Positions 9,253 through 17,917 are shown, counted from the stretch's first letter. The stretch: DNA of 64,000 bases from Burkholderia guangdongensis (GCF_013403875.1 NZ_JACBNX010000007.1:62001-126000); one strand, 5' to 3'. A program made the numbers and translations. The notes: generated by a model not told the origin, from the letters alone.

Positions 9253-9350
9253 CGATGCGGGCCCGAGCCGGTCGTGGCGCCGGCATAGCGCGTTTTTGGG
9301 TGTCGCGGAGTATTATCATCAACTCAACCCGTCGATTTGCCCTGCGCTAC

Positions 9351-10307
9351 ATGGACCCGTTAAGCGAGTTTTTATCTGACTTTCATACGAATGCGGTGGT
9401 CACGGGGCATTTCACGCTGCATGAACCGTGGGGCATCGACAAGGAAGCGGTGAACGGCGTGCCTTTTAGAATCTGCGAGGGCGCTCCGTACTACCTGCAA
9501 CCGGAAGGCCTTGAACCCGTCTGGGTCGAACCTGGCGATGTCGTGTTGCTTCCACACGGTACGCGGCATCGCATGGGCTCGGATCTTGAATGTCCCGTCA
9601 AGCCGTTCTTCGAACTCGTCGCCGAAAAGGGTGTGCAGCCTCGCTATGACACGCCTCTGGAGTTCGAAGCCGGTGGCAGCGGCAGGGTATGCGAAATGCA
9701 TACGGCCATTGTCGGGTTTCCCGATCAGGAGCGCCACCCGCTGTTTTCGATTCTGCCTCAACTGATTCACATTCGCGACAACGATCCCGCCATTTCGCCG
9801 TGGCTCAAATTGACGCTTCGGGCCTTCATCGAGGAATCGATGTCTTGCCGGTCCGGTTGGCACATTACGGCAACGCGAGTATCCGAGGTGTTGTTGATAC
9901 AGATGATCCGGGCCCACATTCAAATGCATATGGGCAACGATGCCAATTGGATCGCCGGACTCTTCGATCCACAAATTGGCACTGTGCTTCTCGCGATCTT
10001 GCGCGCGCCTGGAGAGGACTGGAGCCTGGAACGACTTGCGGATTTGGCGGCGATGTCGCGCTCGAGGTTCGCGAGCCGCTTTACGACGATCGTCGGTACT
10101 GCGCCCATGACGCACGTGACCCATGTTCGCATGCACGCGGCGGTCAAGGCCTTGACGACCCCCGGGGCGCGCGTTTCCGCGGTCGCCGCTCAGATCGGCT
10201 ACGAATCCGAAAAGGCCTTCGCGCGCGCATTCAAGCGCTGGGCGGGCGTCGCGCCCCGCACCTATGTGCAGCGGCCGCTGAGCCGGCAGGAGCCCCACGC
10301 CAGCTGA
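9351..10307 (+). CDS. AraC-family regulator with N-terminal cupin domain
   Basis: A 318-residue regulator. The first ~150 residues are a Cupin_6-type effector domain (WVEPGDVVLLPHGTRHRMGSD). The C-terminus holds two helix-turn-helix motifs of the AraC type (LERLADLAAMSRSRFASRF, then VSAVAAQIGYESEKAFARAFKRWAGVAPRTY). The start at 9351 fits the domain boundary; an upstream in-frame start at 9255 would add 32 residues of low-complexity sequence. The gene converges on the reductase gene at 10339, 31 bp away, and probably controls the oxygenase operon read from 13845. Codon use is less GC-extreme than in the preceding operon, as for the next three genes. Confidence 0.88.
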   Translation: MDPLSEFLSDFHTNAVVTGHFTLHEPWGIDKEAVNGVPFRICEGAPYYLQPEGLEPVWVEPGDVVLLPHGTRHRMGSDLECPVKPFFELVAEKGVQPRYDTPLEFEAGGSGRVCEMHTAIVGFPDQERHPLFSILPQLIHIRDNDPAISPWLKLTLRAFIEESMSCRSGWHITATRVSEVLLIQMIRAHIQMHMGNDANWIAGLFDPQIGTVLLAILRAPGEDWSLERLADLAAMSRSRFASRFTTIVGTAPMTHVTHVRMHAAVKALTTPGARVSAVAAQIGYESEKAFARAFKRWAGVAPRTYVQRPLSRQEPHAS

Positions 10308-10338
10308 ACCCTGTCGCCAGCTTTTTCTGGCCGTACCG

Positions 10339-11301
10339 TCAAAGGTCCAGAACCAGTTTGCCGCCATTCCGGGATCCCGAAACACAGATCATCATCGTCT
10401 TGCCGGCCGCTTTCTCCGATTCGCTGAGCACGCAATCGCGATGCTCCGGAACACCGTCGAGCACGACCGTCTCACAAGCTCCACACAGACCCTCGCGACA
10501 GCTATATTCGCAGTCGATGTCCGCGGCGAGCAGCGCATCCAGCAGAGGGCTGCCGTCCGGCACTTCGATCGTTCGATCGCTGCGTTTCAGGTAAACCCGA
10601 TACCCTCCCGCCGGAGCGCTGGTCGTCGCAGGGACGGCGGCGAACCGTTCCAGATGCACGTGCGCGATGCCGCACGCGGCACAGGCTGCCTCGTACGCAG
10701 ACAACATCGGCAGTGGACCGCAGCAGTATGCGTGGATGTCCTTGGGTTGCGCGGCAAAGAATTGCCGAAGATCGAAAGGCTGGCCACCATGCTCGTCATC
10801 GAACCAGAGCTCGACATCGCCGCCCAGCGCGGCGAACTCGTCGAGAAACGCGGCCTGGTTGCGTGACCGAGCACAGTAGACCACGCGCGCGGACTTGCCT
10901 CGTGCACGTAGATGCCGGTACATGCACAGGATCGGCGTCACGCCGATGCCGCCTGCAATGAGCACCGTCTCATCGGCCGTTTCGTCGAGCTCGAAGTGGT
11001 TGCGTGGCGTGCTGATCGTCAGCACGCTACCGCAGCGCAGTTCTTCATGCACGAAACGCGATCCTCCCCGGCTATTCGGATCGAATAGCACGCCGAGCAC
11101 GTACCGGTTGGAATCGCTCGTCGAATTGAGCAGCGAGTAGCTTCGCGATATGCCATTCGGCAAATGCAGATCCACGTGCGAACCCGCGGTAAATTCGGGA
11201 AAAGTGCTTCCGGCTACCGGCACGAGTTCAATACTGACGACCCGCTCCGACTCGTAACGGAGGGTACGTACGCGGGCTTGCAACATCGGTGAATGTTTCA
11301 T
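10339..11301 (-). CDS. Oxygenase reductase component: FMN/NAD reductase with C-terminal 2Fe-2S (VanB / phthalate dioxygenase reductase type)
   Basis: The 320 residues follow the class IA reductase order: a flavin-binding barrel (SHVDLHLPNGISRSYSLLNS, with the RxYS motif), an NAD domain (VLIAGGIGVTPILCMYRHL, then HAYCCGPLPMLSAYE) and a plant-type 2Fe-2S domain (CEYSCREGLCGACETVVLDG with a distal Cys in HRDCVLS). Such proteins pass electrons from NADH to a Rieske oxygenase. It is the last gene of the operon, 61 bp after the porin, and supplies the Rieske oxygenase at 12544-13845. The start ATG is at 11299-11301. Confidence 0.92.
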   Translation of the reverse strand: MKHSPMLQARVRTLRYESERVVSIELVPVAGSTFPEFTAGSHVDLHLPNGISRSYSLLNSTSDSNRYVLGVLFDPNSRGGSRFVHEELRCGSVLTISTPRNHFELDETADETVLIAGGIGVTPILCMYRHLRARGKSARVVYCARSRNQAAFLDEFAALGGDVELWFDDEHGGQPFDLRQFFAAQPKDIHAYCCGPLPMLSAYEAACAACGIAHVHLERFAAVPATTSAPAGGYRVYLKRSDRTIEVPDGSPLLDALLAADIDCEYSCREGLCGACETVVLDGVPEHRDCVLSESEKAAGKTMMICVSGSRNGGKLVLDL

Positions 11302-11362
11302 GACGATCTATTCCAGGGGGACACCTGTACGGCGTGTCCGGACGTTTTCCCGCCGCGTTCGT

Positions 11363-12484
11363 TCAGAATTTGTGAATGATGGCGACACGCATCGAGGCCT
11401 GCTCGTGATTCGACGATGGTGTGTACCAGTAAAAGTCCTGCCCCTGCTGAGCGACGACCGGCCCCGACGCGATTTGATACGAGGCAGCGGCATAGAGGCT
11501 CGTACGTTTGCTCAGGAAATAGTACGCGCCGACAGTCGGCTGGTTCCAGTGAACGTCGTTGGTCTTTTCATATTCGTAGGCCGCGATGCCCTGAAGCTCC
11601 GGCGTGAACGAATAGATCAAACCACCTTCATAAATCCAAAGTGTCTGGGATTTGTCGTATCCCTTGAACGTCGTCGCCGTGACGTTGCCCGCTACAGTAA
11701 GCTGTCCGAATTTATACGATGCGCCGAGTTCGGCCGAAGACTGGCGATCGAGTGCGAAATTGCCTTCCCAATACGCATCCTGACCGTTCTGGGTCGTTGC
11801 CTGACCGAGAAAGGTCGAGACGCCCAATTGCCCATACGGATCGAAGAATGCCGGGTTATTGACGCTCGTATAGATGGCGGCCAGGTGCAGGTTGTCGCCG
11901 TCGTACTTGGCTCCCACGCTATACGCGCTACTCTTCGTGAACTGTCCAGGCACGCCGCCGAAGGAATAGAGCGCGCCGATCTGCACGCCGCCGAACGAAG
12001 GGCTCGTGTATTTGATCGCGTTGTTCAGGCGATCGCCGCCTTGCCGGTCGACGTCGCCGATGTGCCCGCCCGTGGCAAGGGCATAGGCCGCCGGGCTGAA
12101 GTAGCCGAGCGTCATGTAATCCCACGCAAAATCGTACTGACGACCTAGGGTAATCGTACCGTACGGGCTCGCGATTCCGACGTAGGCCTGACGTCCGAAC
12201 AATGCAGGACCGATGCCTGCCACCGATGATCCCGTGTTGAGGTCGAAATCGCTTTCCAGATCGAAAATGGCCTTGTATCCATTTCCGAGATCCTCCGTGC
12301 CGCGCAATCCCCAGCGATTGCCGAAGTTTTCGCCCGCCACCAGACCGACGAAGCGTTTGCCGGCTTCGTTGCTGACGTAGGTCACCCCTTCGTCCAGCAA
12401 ACCATACAGTGTTATCGAACTCTGCGCATAGCTCGACGTGTTCGCACATACCAGTGCCGCAGCCAGCATAATTTTGTATTTCAT
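11363..12484 (-). CDS. Outer-membrane porin, OmpC-like general porin
   Basis: A 373-residue porin. It has a cleavable signal peptide (MKYKIMLAAALVCANTSSYA then QSSITLYGLLDEG), the WGLRGTEDLGNGYKAIFDLESDF block typical of burkholderial porins, and a C-terminal Phe (RVAIIHKF), which is required for barrel assembly. The start is set at 12484, where the signal peptide begins; an in-frame upstream start at 12520 would add a charged extension. It lies between the oxygenase and reductase genes, so it probably lets the aromatic substrate into the periplasm. Confidence 0.93.
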   Translation of the reverse strand: MKYKIMLAAALVCANTSSYAQSSITLYGLLDEGVTYVSNEAGKRFVGLVAGENFGNRWGLRGTEDLGNGYKAIFDLESDFDLNTGSSVAGIGPALFGRQAYVGIASPYGTITLGRQYDFAWDYMTLGYFSPAAYALATGGHIGDVDRQGGDRLNNAIKYTSPSFGGVQIGALYSFGGVPGQFTKSSAYSVGAKYDGDNLHLAAIYTSVNNPAFFDPYGQLGVSTFLGQATTQNGQDAYWEGNFALDRQSSAELGASYKFGQLTVAGNVTATTFKGYDKSQTLWIYEGGLIYSFTPELQGIAAYEYEKTNDVHWNQPTVGAYYFLSKRTSLYAAASYQIASGPVVAQQGQDFYWYTPSSNHEQASMRVAIIHKF

Positions 12485-12543
12485 GGGACGGATTTCCATT
12501 TCCACACGCTTGATGACCATTGGGATCAGTGCTCGAGTGATAC

Positions 12544-13845
12544 TTAGTCGTCGGTTTCGGCACCGTGAACCACGAAAAATTTTGCGCGCTGGGTCTTCTG
12601 GCCGATCGCTTTTTCATAGCTGCTCCGAACTTCTTCCGGCTGCCCCGCCTGACCGATGAAGTCGCGCAGGTATGGCCCGAGCAGCGGGTGCTTGTCCTGC
12701 TCCGCGCGCGGCAGGCCGTTCAGCATTTCTTCCCGGCAAGCGGAAGGCAGGCGCACGTTCTTGTTGGCGGCCTTGTCGGTAATCAGCCCTTTGGGCTGCG
12801 CGCCGCCCGCGACCGCGTCGAGTTCGTCGAAAAAGCGTTTGCGCATCATCACGATGCCGCGATCGCTCGCGCCCAGCGTCTCTTTGCTACGGTCGGCGAT
12901 GGGCCCCTGACCGACCCAGGCAGCGAAATCCTGGTTCGCCACGTGGCTCGTGATCCAGTTGCCGTTCTCGTCGTGCAGCGGGCCGTACCATGACGGAATC
13001 CGGTCCTGCACATAAGGCTCCTGCTCTTTCGGTACGCGGCTGAATACCCACAGCACGCTCAATGTGTTTTCGTCGTCAATGGGCACGCGCCATTCAAAGT
13101 GGTGGCCGAGATAGAACGCGTTCGGCCAAAGCGTCACGCGGCCGACCGTCCACATCGGGTTTTGCTCGCTCTCCGACGCGCGCAGCCGCTTGTAGACGAA
13201 GCCGTACTCGAACTCCTCGTACAGTGTTTTCAGATGAGTCGGGACGTATTCCGCGTTGTCGTCCTGCTGGCGTGCCGTCCAGTTGTTGTGCGTCCACTCG
13301 AAGTGGATCGGATCGATCGAGTTCTCCTGGCATTGGAACCAGTTACACGGCAGTTCGGCGAAAACCGCTTGCGCGAAACCGTTGCTGTAGTTGAACAGAT
13401 CCCAGTCCGGCAGCTCGGGAGCCGGCGCCGGCCCCATGTACGCCCACAACATGCCGGCCTTCTCGCGCACTTCGTATGCTTTTACCGCTGTCTTCTTGCG
13501 AAGGCGGGCCTCCGGGTCGACGATCTCCTCGTAGGGCTGGTGCACGCACTGGCCGCCCGACGCGAATTCCCAGCCGTGGTACGCGCAGCGCAGGCCTTCC
13601 TTTTCGACATAACCGAACGCGAGATCCGCACCGCGATGCGGGCAGCGGCGTTGAATCAGGCCGTACTTGCCGGACAGATCCTTGAACAGAACGAGATCCT
13701 CGCCGAACAAACGAATCGGACGCACCGCTTTGTCGTCGAATTCGGTGACGCCGGCAATCGGATGCCAGTAACGGCGAAGGTATTCGCCCATCGGGGTACC
13801 CGATCCCACTTGCGTCAGCGTCTGGTTCTTTTCGGGACTCAACAT
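12544..13845 (-). CDS. Aromatic-ring-hydroxylating dioxygenase, Rieske oxygenase subunit
   Basis: The 433-residue protein carries a Rieske 2Fe-2S site (CPHRGADLAFGY, then CAYHGWEF; two Cys and two His, ~residues 65-90). It also has the mononuclear iron motif NSIDPIHFEWTHNNW (Asp, His and His ligands, ~residues 170-185). It resembles the phthalate 4,5-dioxygenase / phenoxybenzoate dioxygenase group, which works with a two-domain reductase such as the one at 10339. AAGGAG lies just ahead of the ATG at 13845, better than the in-frame codon at 13905. First gene of the operon oxygenase-porin-reductase. The substrate is not identifiable; a demethylase or hydroxylase activity is equally possible. 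Confidence 0.92.
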   Translation of the reverse strand: MLSPEKNQTLTQVGSGTPMGEYLRRYWHPIAGVTEFDDKAVRPIRLFGEDLVLFKDLSGKYGLIQRRCPHRGADLAFGYVEKEGLRCAYHGWEFASGGQCVHQPYEEIVDPEARLRKKTAVKAYEVREKAGMLWAYMGPAPAPELPDWDLFNYSNGFAQAVFAELPCNWFQCQENSIDPIHFEWTHNNWTARQQDDNAEYVPTHLKTLYEEFEYGFVYKRLRASESEQNPMWTVGRVTLWPNAFYLGHHFEWRVPIDDENTLSVLWVFSRVPKEQEPYVQDRIPSWYGPLHDENGNWITSHVANQDFAAWVGQGPIADRSKETLGASDRGIVMMRKRFFDELDAVAGGAQPKGLITDKAANKNVRLPSACREEMLNGLPRAEQDKHPLLGPYLRDFIGQAGQPEEVRSSYEKAIGQKTQRAKFFVVHGAETDD

Positions 13846-13955
13846 CTCTTTTCTCCTTGTTGCATCAACAGTGCTAGAGCCGGTTGCGCATTTTTTGTCG
13901 CCCAAATTCCCGGATCAACCTCCGAAATCATCAAAAAGGTAGCCGATCATCCCAA

Positions 13956-14405
13956 ATGAAAGCACTGTTTCTCGATTTGATCGCAATGAATTGGGACGAT
14001 CGGATCCCTTTTCGGGATGAGCGATCACTGACGCGACATGTGGGGGACGAGGCGCGCCTGCGCGAGATCAATGACTGGGTACGAATCGACGCCGACGGCC
14101 GGACGATCTTCGGCTTGTCGCAGGCGGAAGTAGGGTAGGTGGGCTACACCGGATTGCCGCCGGTGCTCGCCGATGAAATAGATGAGGATTGGCGCAATGC
14201 GTCGGTCGAATTCATCCCGGGCCGGGACGCGTACTGGATCAGCGCCGAGAACGAGGCGGCGAAGCAGTTCGTCGGCGCGTACGGCCAGACGTTCGGCCAG
14301 ACGTTCGGCCTACAGACGATGGATGTGTTGCGTTGGCTCGCCTCGTCCACGCTGGGACGAGGCTCAATCGCGCGTCACGACACCTTGTCCGCCGCCACCG
14401 CATAG
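13956..14405 (+). pseudogene. Small gene of unknown function interrupted by an in-frame TAG
   Basis: One reading frame runs from the ATG at 13956 to the stop at 14403-14405 with a single TAG at 14136-14138. The first 60 codons give MKALFLDLIAMNWDD and then a mixed charged segment; after the stop the frame continues at a GTG (14139) as GYTGLPPVLADEIDEDW. Changing TAG to TGG (Trp) would restore a protein of about 149 residues. A 12-bp tandem duplication (CGGCCAGACGTT twice, around 14281-14306) gives GQTFGQTF. The 3' end overlaps the 3' end of the MFS gene on the other strand by 31 bp. It could be two unrelated short ORFs; no family was recognised. Confidence 0.4.
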
Positions 14406-15805
14406 CCGGAGCCGCCGCGCCCGTCGTCGTCCGACGCCAGCGCTTCGAGCGCGAGCCCCTTCGTCTCGATCCCGAGCACCGCCACAGCGAGCGCGGCCGC
14501 CACGAACGACAGCGCGCCGAGCGTGAACACGCCGCCCTGGCCGAACACCGGCAGCACGACGCCGACCGCATAAGGCCCGATCAGCGACCCGATGCGCCCG
14601 ATCGCCGACGCGAAGCCGGAGCCGGTCGCGCGTGCGCCGGTGTCGTAGAGCTCCGGCGTATACGTGTAGAGCGCTGCCCACATGCCGAACAGGAAGAACT
14701 GCATCACGAGGCCGGTGCCGACGAGCAGCGCGACGCTGCCGCCGTGCAGCGCGCTCTGGCCGTACAGATAGGCCATCACTCCGCCGCCGACCAGCGACGC
14801 GATGCAGGTCGGCTTGCGTCCCCAGCGCTCGACGAGCCACGCGGCGCACAGGAAGCCGGGCACGCCGCCGAGCGAGATCAGCACCGTATAGAACACCGAT
14901 TGCGTGACCGCGAAGCCGGCCTGCTGCAGCAGCGCGCCGAGCCACGACGTGAGCCCGTAGAAGCCGAGCAGCGCGAAGAACCACAGCAGCCAGACCATCG
15001 TCGTACGGCGGCGATACGCGCCGCTCCAGATCTCGCGCAACGCGCCGCGGCCGCGCACGGGCGTGGCGGCGGCGATTGACGGCGAAGGCAAAGGCAGCGT
15101 CGCGACGCCCGCCGAGCGCATCACCTTCGCTTCGATGTCGCGCATCACCGTGTCGGCTTGCGCGAGCCGGCCCGCGTGCTCGAGCCAGCGCGGCGATTCC
15201 GGCACGAGGCGCCGCACGAACAGCACGAACACGGCCGGAATCGCGAGCAGCGCGAACACGGTGCGCCAGCCGAACTGCGGCAGCACGAAGTACGACACGA
15301 GGCCTGCCGTGATGAAGCCGAGCGGCCAGAAGCCGTCCATCAGCGCGATCAGCCGGCCGCGGTTCGCGGTCGGCACGAATTCGGACAGCAGCGTCTGCGC
15401 GACCGGAAACTCCATCCCCATCCCGATCCCGAGCAGCACGCGCCAGACGATCAGCGCGTCGACGCTCTGCGCGGTCGAGCACAGATACGATACCGTGCCC
15501 CACAGCACCATGCTCCACTGAAAAACCGGGCGGCGCCCGAACCGATCGGCGAGCAGCCCGGCGAGTGCGGCGCCGATTACCATCCCGAAGAAGCTTGCGC
15601 TCGCAACGAGTCCGGCGGCCGCGGTCGACAGGCCGAACTCCTTCCGGATCGAGCCGAGCACGAACGTCATCGTGCCAAGGTCGACCGAATCGAAGAAGAA
15701 CGCGATCGCGACGATCACGAAGATCAGCCGGTGATAGCCGGAGAACGGCAGGCGTTCCAGGCGGGCGGCCGCGCTGGCGTGCGCGGGGGAGGCGGTGGCG
15801 GGCAT
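14375..15805 (-). CDS. MFS transporter, metabolite:H+ symporter type
   Basis: The 476-residue protein has twelve predicted membrane helices and the MFS loop motifs GLLADRFGRRPVF (between helices 2 and 3) and VERWGRKPTC (between helices 8 and 9). The helix-4 region LLGIGMGMEFPVAQTLLSEFVP is typical of aromatic-acid and sugar/organic-acid symporters. The C-terminal ~25 residues are hydrophilic. It is a single gene read away from the ABC-2 remnant, with a strong hairpin only 16 nt before its start. The nearby Rieske operon suggests an aromatic acid substrate, but the genes are not in one transcription unit. Confidence 0.9.
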   Translation of the reverse strand: MPATASPAHASAAARLERLPFSGYHRLIFVIVAIAFFFDSVDLGTMTFVLGSIRKEFGLSTAAAGLVASASFFGMVIGAALAGLLADRFGRRPVFQWSMVLWGTVSYLCSTAQSVDALIVWRVLLGIGMGMEFPVAQTLLSEFVPTANRGRLIALMDGFWPLGFITAGLVSYFVLPQFGWRTVFALLAIPAVFVLFVRRLVPESPRWLEHAGRLAQADTVMRDIEAKVMRSAGVATLPLPSPSIAAATPVRGRGALREIWSGAYRRRTTMVWLLWFFALLGFYGLTSWLGALLQQAGFAVTQSVFYTVLISLGGVPGFLCAAWLVERWGRKPTCIASLVGGGVMAYLYGQSALHGGSVALLVGTGLVMQFFLFGMWAALYTYTPELYDTGARATGSGFASAIGRIGSLIGPYAVGVVLPVFGQGGVFTLGALSFVAAALAVAVLGIETKGLALEALASDDDGRGGSGYAVAADKVS

Positions 15806-15820
15806 GGCGTTCCCTGAATG

Positions 15821-15856
15821 AAAAAGGGGCCTCGAAGCGACATGCTTCGAGGCCCC
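15821..15856 (-). terminator. Intrinsic terminator or attenuator just upstream of the MFS gene
   Basis: On the minus strand a perfect 13-bp stem (GGGGCCTCGAAGC, with arms 15844-15856 and 15826-15838) closes on a 5-nt loop and is followed directly by TTTTT (15825-15821). It lies about 90 nt past the stop of the degraded ABC-2 permease copy and 16 nt before the MFS start codon. It may be the original terminator of the ABC exporter operon, or a leader attenuator of the MFS gene. Confidence 0.8.
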
Positions 15857-15946
15857 GGTGCTTCAGTAGACGCGATCAGAATGGGCCGTATCGGAGAAAA
15901 CCCGCCATCGATTAGATCAAATGCGCCATCGCCCGCGCGTCGGTTC

Positions 15947-16187
15947 GTCAGTTCTTCAGCCGATAGCCGGTGCGGAAGATCCACGCGACGATCGCGAGGA
16001 ACAGCATCACGATGCGCCACGCGGGCGGAAGCATGTCGATCGGGTAGATGCTGCCGCCGAGGAACGTCAGCGGCGTGATGATCAGGAGCAGCACGAACTG
16101 CAGCTTCTCGAAGCTGTTGGACCAGATGCCGATCACGAAGTCGAACAGGCTGAACGTGACCGACGCGAGCACGAGAAACAGCACCAC
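15947..16187 (-). pseudogene. Degraded duplicate of the 3' part of the ABC-2 permease gene
   Basis: This segment is a partial copy of 18322-18667, in the same orientation. Bases 15947-15998 are identical to 18322-18373 (52 bp, ending exactly at the shared stop codon, coding for [12 protein letters not shown]). The remainder matches 18482-18667 with about 13 differences in ~175 bases by eye. About 107 bp of the intact gene, coding for the last two membrane helices, is missing, probably lost between short GAACAGC repeats. Translation gives [21 protein letters not shown], then [21 protein letters not shown]. Homology ends near 16187, where AT-rich sequence begins. Confidence 0.9.
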
Positions 16188-16296
16188 GCGGAGTTGACGA
16201 GTGGTGTGGGCAATTGCGTGGAAGCACGAGTTTTCGTTAGTAGATGGGGTGCGAATCTCGTCGGAAATTGATCTGGAACAAAGAGTGATCAAATTA

Positions 16297-16331
16297 AATC
16301 TTTCATTTTAATTAAATGAAGATTAATTTTT
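16297..16331. promoter_or_regulatory. AT-rich palindrome ahead of the bacteriocin-like operon
   Basis: Between the permease remnant and the peptide gene lies an AT-rich stretch, under 25 percent GC from 16291 to 16340, in a chromosome of roughly 67 percent. It holds an inverted repeat: AATCTTTCATTT (16297-16308) and AAATGAAGATT (16314-16324), with one unpaired base and a TAATT centre, followed by AATTTTTT. It could be an operator, an UP-like promoter element or an AT-rich terminator. The rest of 16188-16464 holds no gene that I can support. Confidence 0.45.
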
Positions 16332-16464
16332 TATTTCGAGTGTGAGGTGCATTGTATCTCATATATCGATTTTTTGATGCGATGCGATATTAGGGCAGAG
16401 GATAACCGTCTGCTTTTTTGGAGAGCCGCACTAAGCATATTTCCCAACTGCTCGGAGATATACC

Positions 16465-16749
16465 TTGCGTGAATTGACAATCAAGGATTTGGAACTCGTT
16501 GCCGGTGCAGCCGGCGGATGGGCTGGCGAAATGATGCAATGGGGTCTTTCATGGGCTCCTAGCATGGGCGCTGGAGGAATTGCTGGAACGGTTGGATTTG
16601 CCGTCGGCGGCCCTCTTGGCGGGTTGGCCGGTGCGGCCGCGGGCGCTGCGGCTGGATATGCCACCGGAAAGATGTTTGATGCATCTGGCGGCTCGTTTGG
16701 GCGCATTGAACCAACTGGTGTTGATTATTGCGGTTGCAGTTACCAATAA
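16465..16749 (+). CDS. Colicin-V-like bacteriocin / RiPP precursor with double-glycine-type leader
   Basis: A 94-residue peptide starting at TTG (16465), with GGAG at 16454-16457, 7 nt upstream. The leader MRELTIKDLELVAGA fits the double-glycine rule for cleavage after residue 15: Leu at -12, Asp at -8, Leu at -7, Val at -4, Gly at -2 and Ala at -1. Its length and pattern resemble the microcin V leader. The 79-residue core begins AGGWAGEMMQWG, then has a glycine-zipper stretch (residues 35-68, GxxxG/AxxxA rich, able to form a membrane helix pair) and a polar tail with R80, D87 and the pair C89/C91. The core has no His and no Asn. Thirteen bases separate it from a JmjC oxygenase gene. No peptidase-exporter gene is nearby. 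A toxin role is inferred. Confidence 0.75.
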   Translation: MRELTIKDLELVAGAAGGWAGEMMQWGLSWAPSMGAGGIAGTVGFAVGGPLGGLAGAAAGAAAGYATGKMFDASGGSFGRIEPTGVDYCGCSYQ

Positions 16750-16762
16750 CCGTAGGCGTCCT

Positions 16763-17917
16763 ATGAATATTCGTTTCAGCGTCCCATCTGGTGATTTCAT
16801 CGAGCATATCCAAGAGCGAAAACCTTTGCTGATGAAGAGTGCTGCATTCACAGCGGGTTTCTCGTGGTGCGATGTCAATGAAATTATCGCGAGAAGTGAT
16901 CCTGCATCCGAGGATTTTAAATTGACCTATGATGGGGTGCGCCCGAAAGCAGAATATGTCGAGAGTTATTTGGACGTTGGAATGCTTCGGCATCGTCTGA
17001 TTAAACCGGTCGTGTACGATTATCTACGGAAGGGCGGGACGTTGATCGCGAACAAGATCAGTAACGAGGCCAAGGTTCATGCTTTCTCGAAATGCGTTGC
17101 GGATTATACGCATCGACGCGTGGTAAGCAGTCTCTATGTGGCGTTTGGGACAAAGAGCTCACATCGTTGTCATTGGGATACTCGTGACGTCTTCGCGGTT
17201 CAGCTAATCGGCCGCAAGCGCTGGACGTTGTACGAGCCGTCACTCGAAGCCCCACTCTACACGCAACAAAGCAAAGACTACGAACATCTGTATCCATGCC
17301 CGCCGGATTCCAAAATGGATGTCGTCCTGGAGGCGGGGGACGTCCTCTATGTTCCGCGCGGCTGGTGGCACAATCCGCTGCCGCTCGGCGAGGCCAGTGT
17401 TCATTTGGCACTTGGGACGTTCCCCGCGTATGCCGTTGACTATCTCGGTTGGACGCTAAGTAAGATGTCGGCCTTCCTTCCCGCAAGAAAAGCACTTCTC
17501 GATTGGCGGCAGGACGAAGATACGGTTTCCATGCTCGCGAGGCGGATCGCTGAATCCTTGCGCGATCGGGAGAACTACGATCGATTTATGGATTCGTTTA
17601 TCGGGGCGGCACGTGTCGAGTCGCCATTAGCCATTGAAATATTCGCGGATGCGTCTATCGATGGCGTCGGCGAGCATGTTGGGTTGCGTATAGCATCGGA
17701 TGCTTCTCCTTTTCGGCGCTCACTAGATTGCATCATCGCTAATGGTACGAAAGTGAATCTGGATGAACAAGGGCGGCGAATCATCCAAAGTATTGCGTCG
17801 ACTCCGGGCATTACCTCTGCTGACCTGGTTGAGCAGCATCCGGATCTGGATGCCGATAAATTGCGTTGCGTCATCACGGAGCTCTGTCGCCAAGATGTAT
17901 TGGAATTGATTCGTTAA
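16763..17917 (+). CDS. JmjC / cupin-4 2-oxoglutarate-Fe(II) hydroxylase, ribosomal-oxygenase (RoxA/YcfD) type
   Basis: The 384-residue protein has the JmjC iron triad: H137 and D139 in HWDTRDVFAVQLIGRKRW and H203 in LEAGDVLYVPRGWWHNPL. This matches the HxD...H pattern of RoxA (YcfD), including the GRKRW strand. The last ~60 residues (IIQSIASTPGITSADLVEQ to the end) look like the winged-helix domain of that family. Known members hydroxylate Arg or His of ribosomal proteins, using O2 and 2-oxoglutarate. Here the gene follows the peptide gene by 13 bp and precedes the membrane gene by 20 bp, so the likely substrate is the peptide. Codons are much more AT-rich than in the neighbouring metabolic genes. 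Start ATG 16763; the ribosome-binding site is weak. Confidence 0.88.
   Translation: MNIRFSVPSGDFIEHIQERKPLLMKSAAFTAGFSWCDVNEIIARSDPASEDFKLTYDGVRPKAEYVESYLDVGMLRHRLIKPVVYDYLRKGGTLIANKISNEAKVHAFSKCVADYTHRRVVSSLYVAFGTKSSHRCHWDTRDVFAVQLIGRKRWTLYEPSLEAPLYTQQSKDYEHLYPCPPDSKMDVVLEAGDVLYVPRGWWHNPLPLGEASVHLALGTFPAYAVDYLGWTLSKMSAFLPARKALLDWRQDEDTVSMLARRIAESLRDRENYDRFMDSFIGAARVESPLAIEIFADASIDGVGEHVGLRIASDASPFRRSLDCIIANGTKVNLDEQGRRIIQSIASTPGITSADLVEQHPDLDADKLRCVITELCRQDVLELIR

Noticed and set aside
13956..14405. Recoding of TAG as an amino acid
   Set aside because: Several normal genes in the window end with TAG (for example at 2094, 9252, 37331, 51557 and 52050), so TAG is an ordinary stop here.
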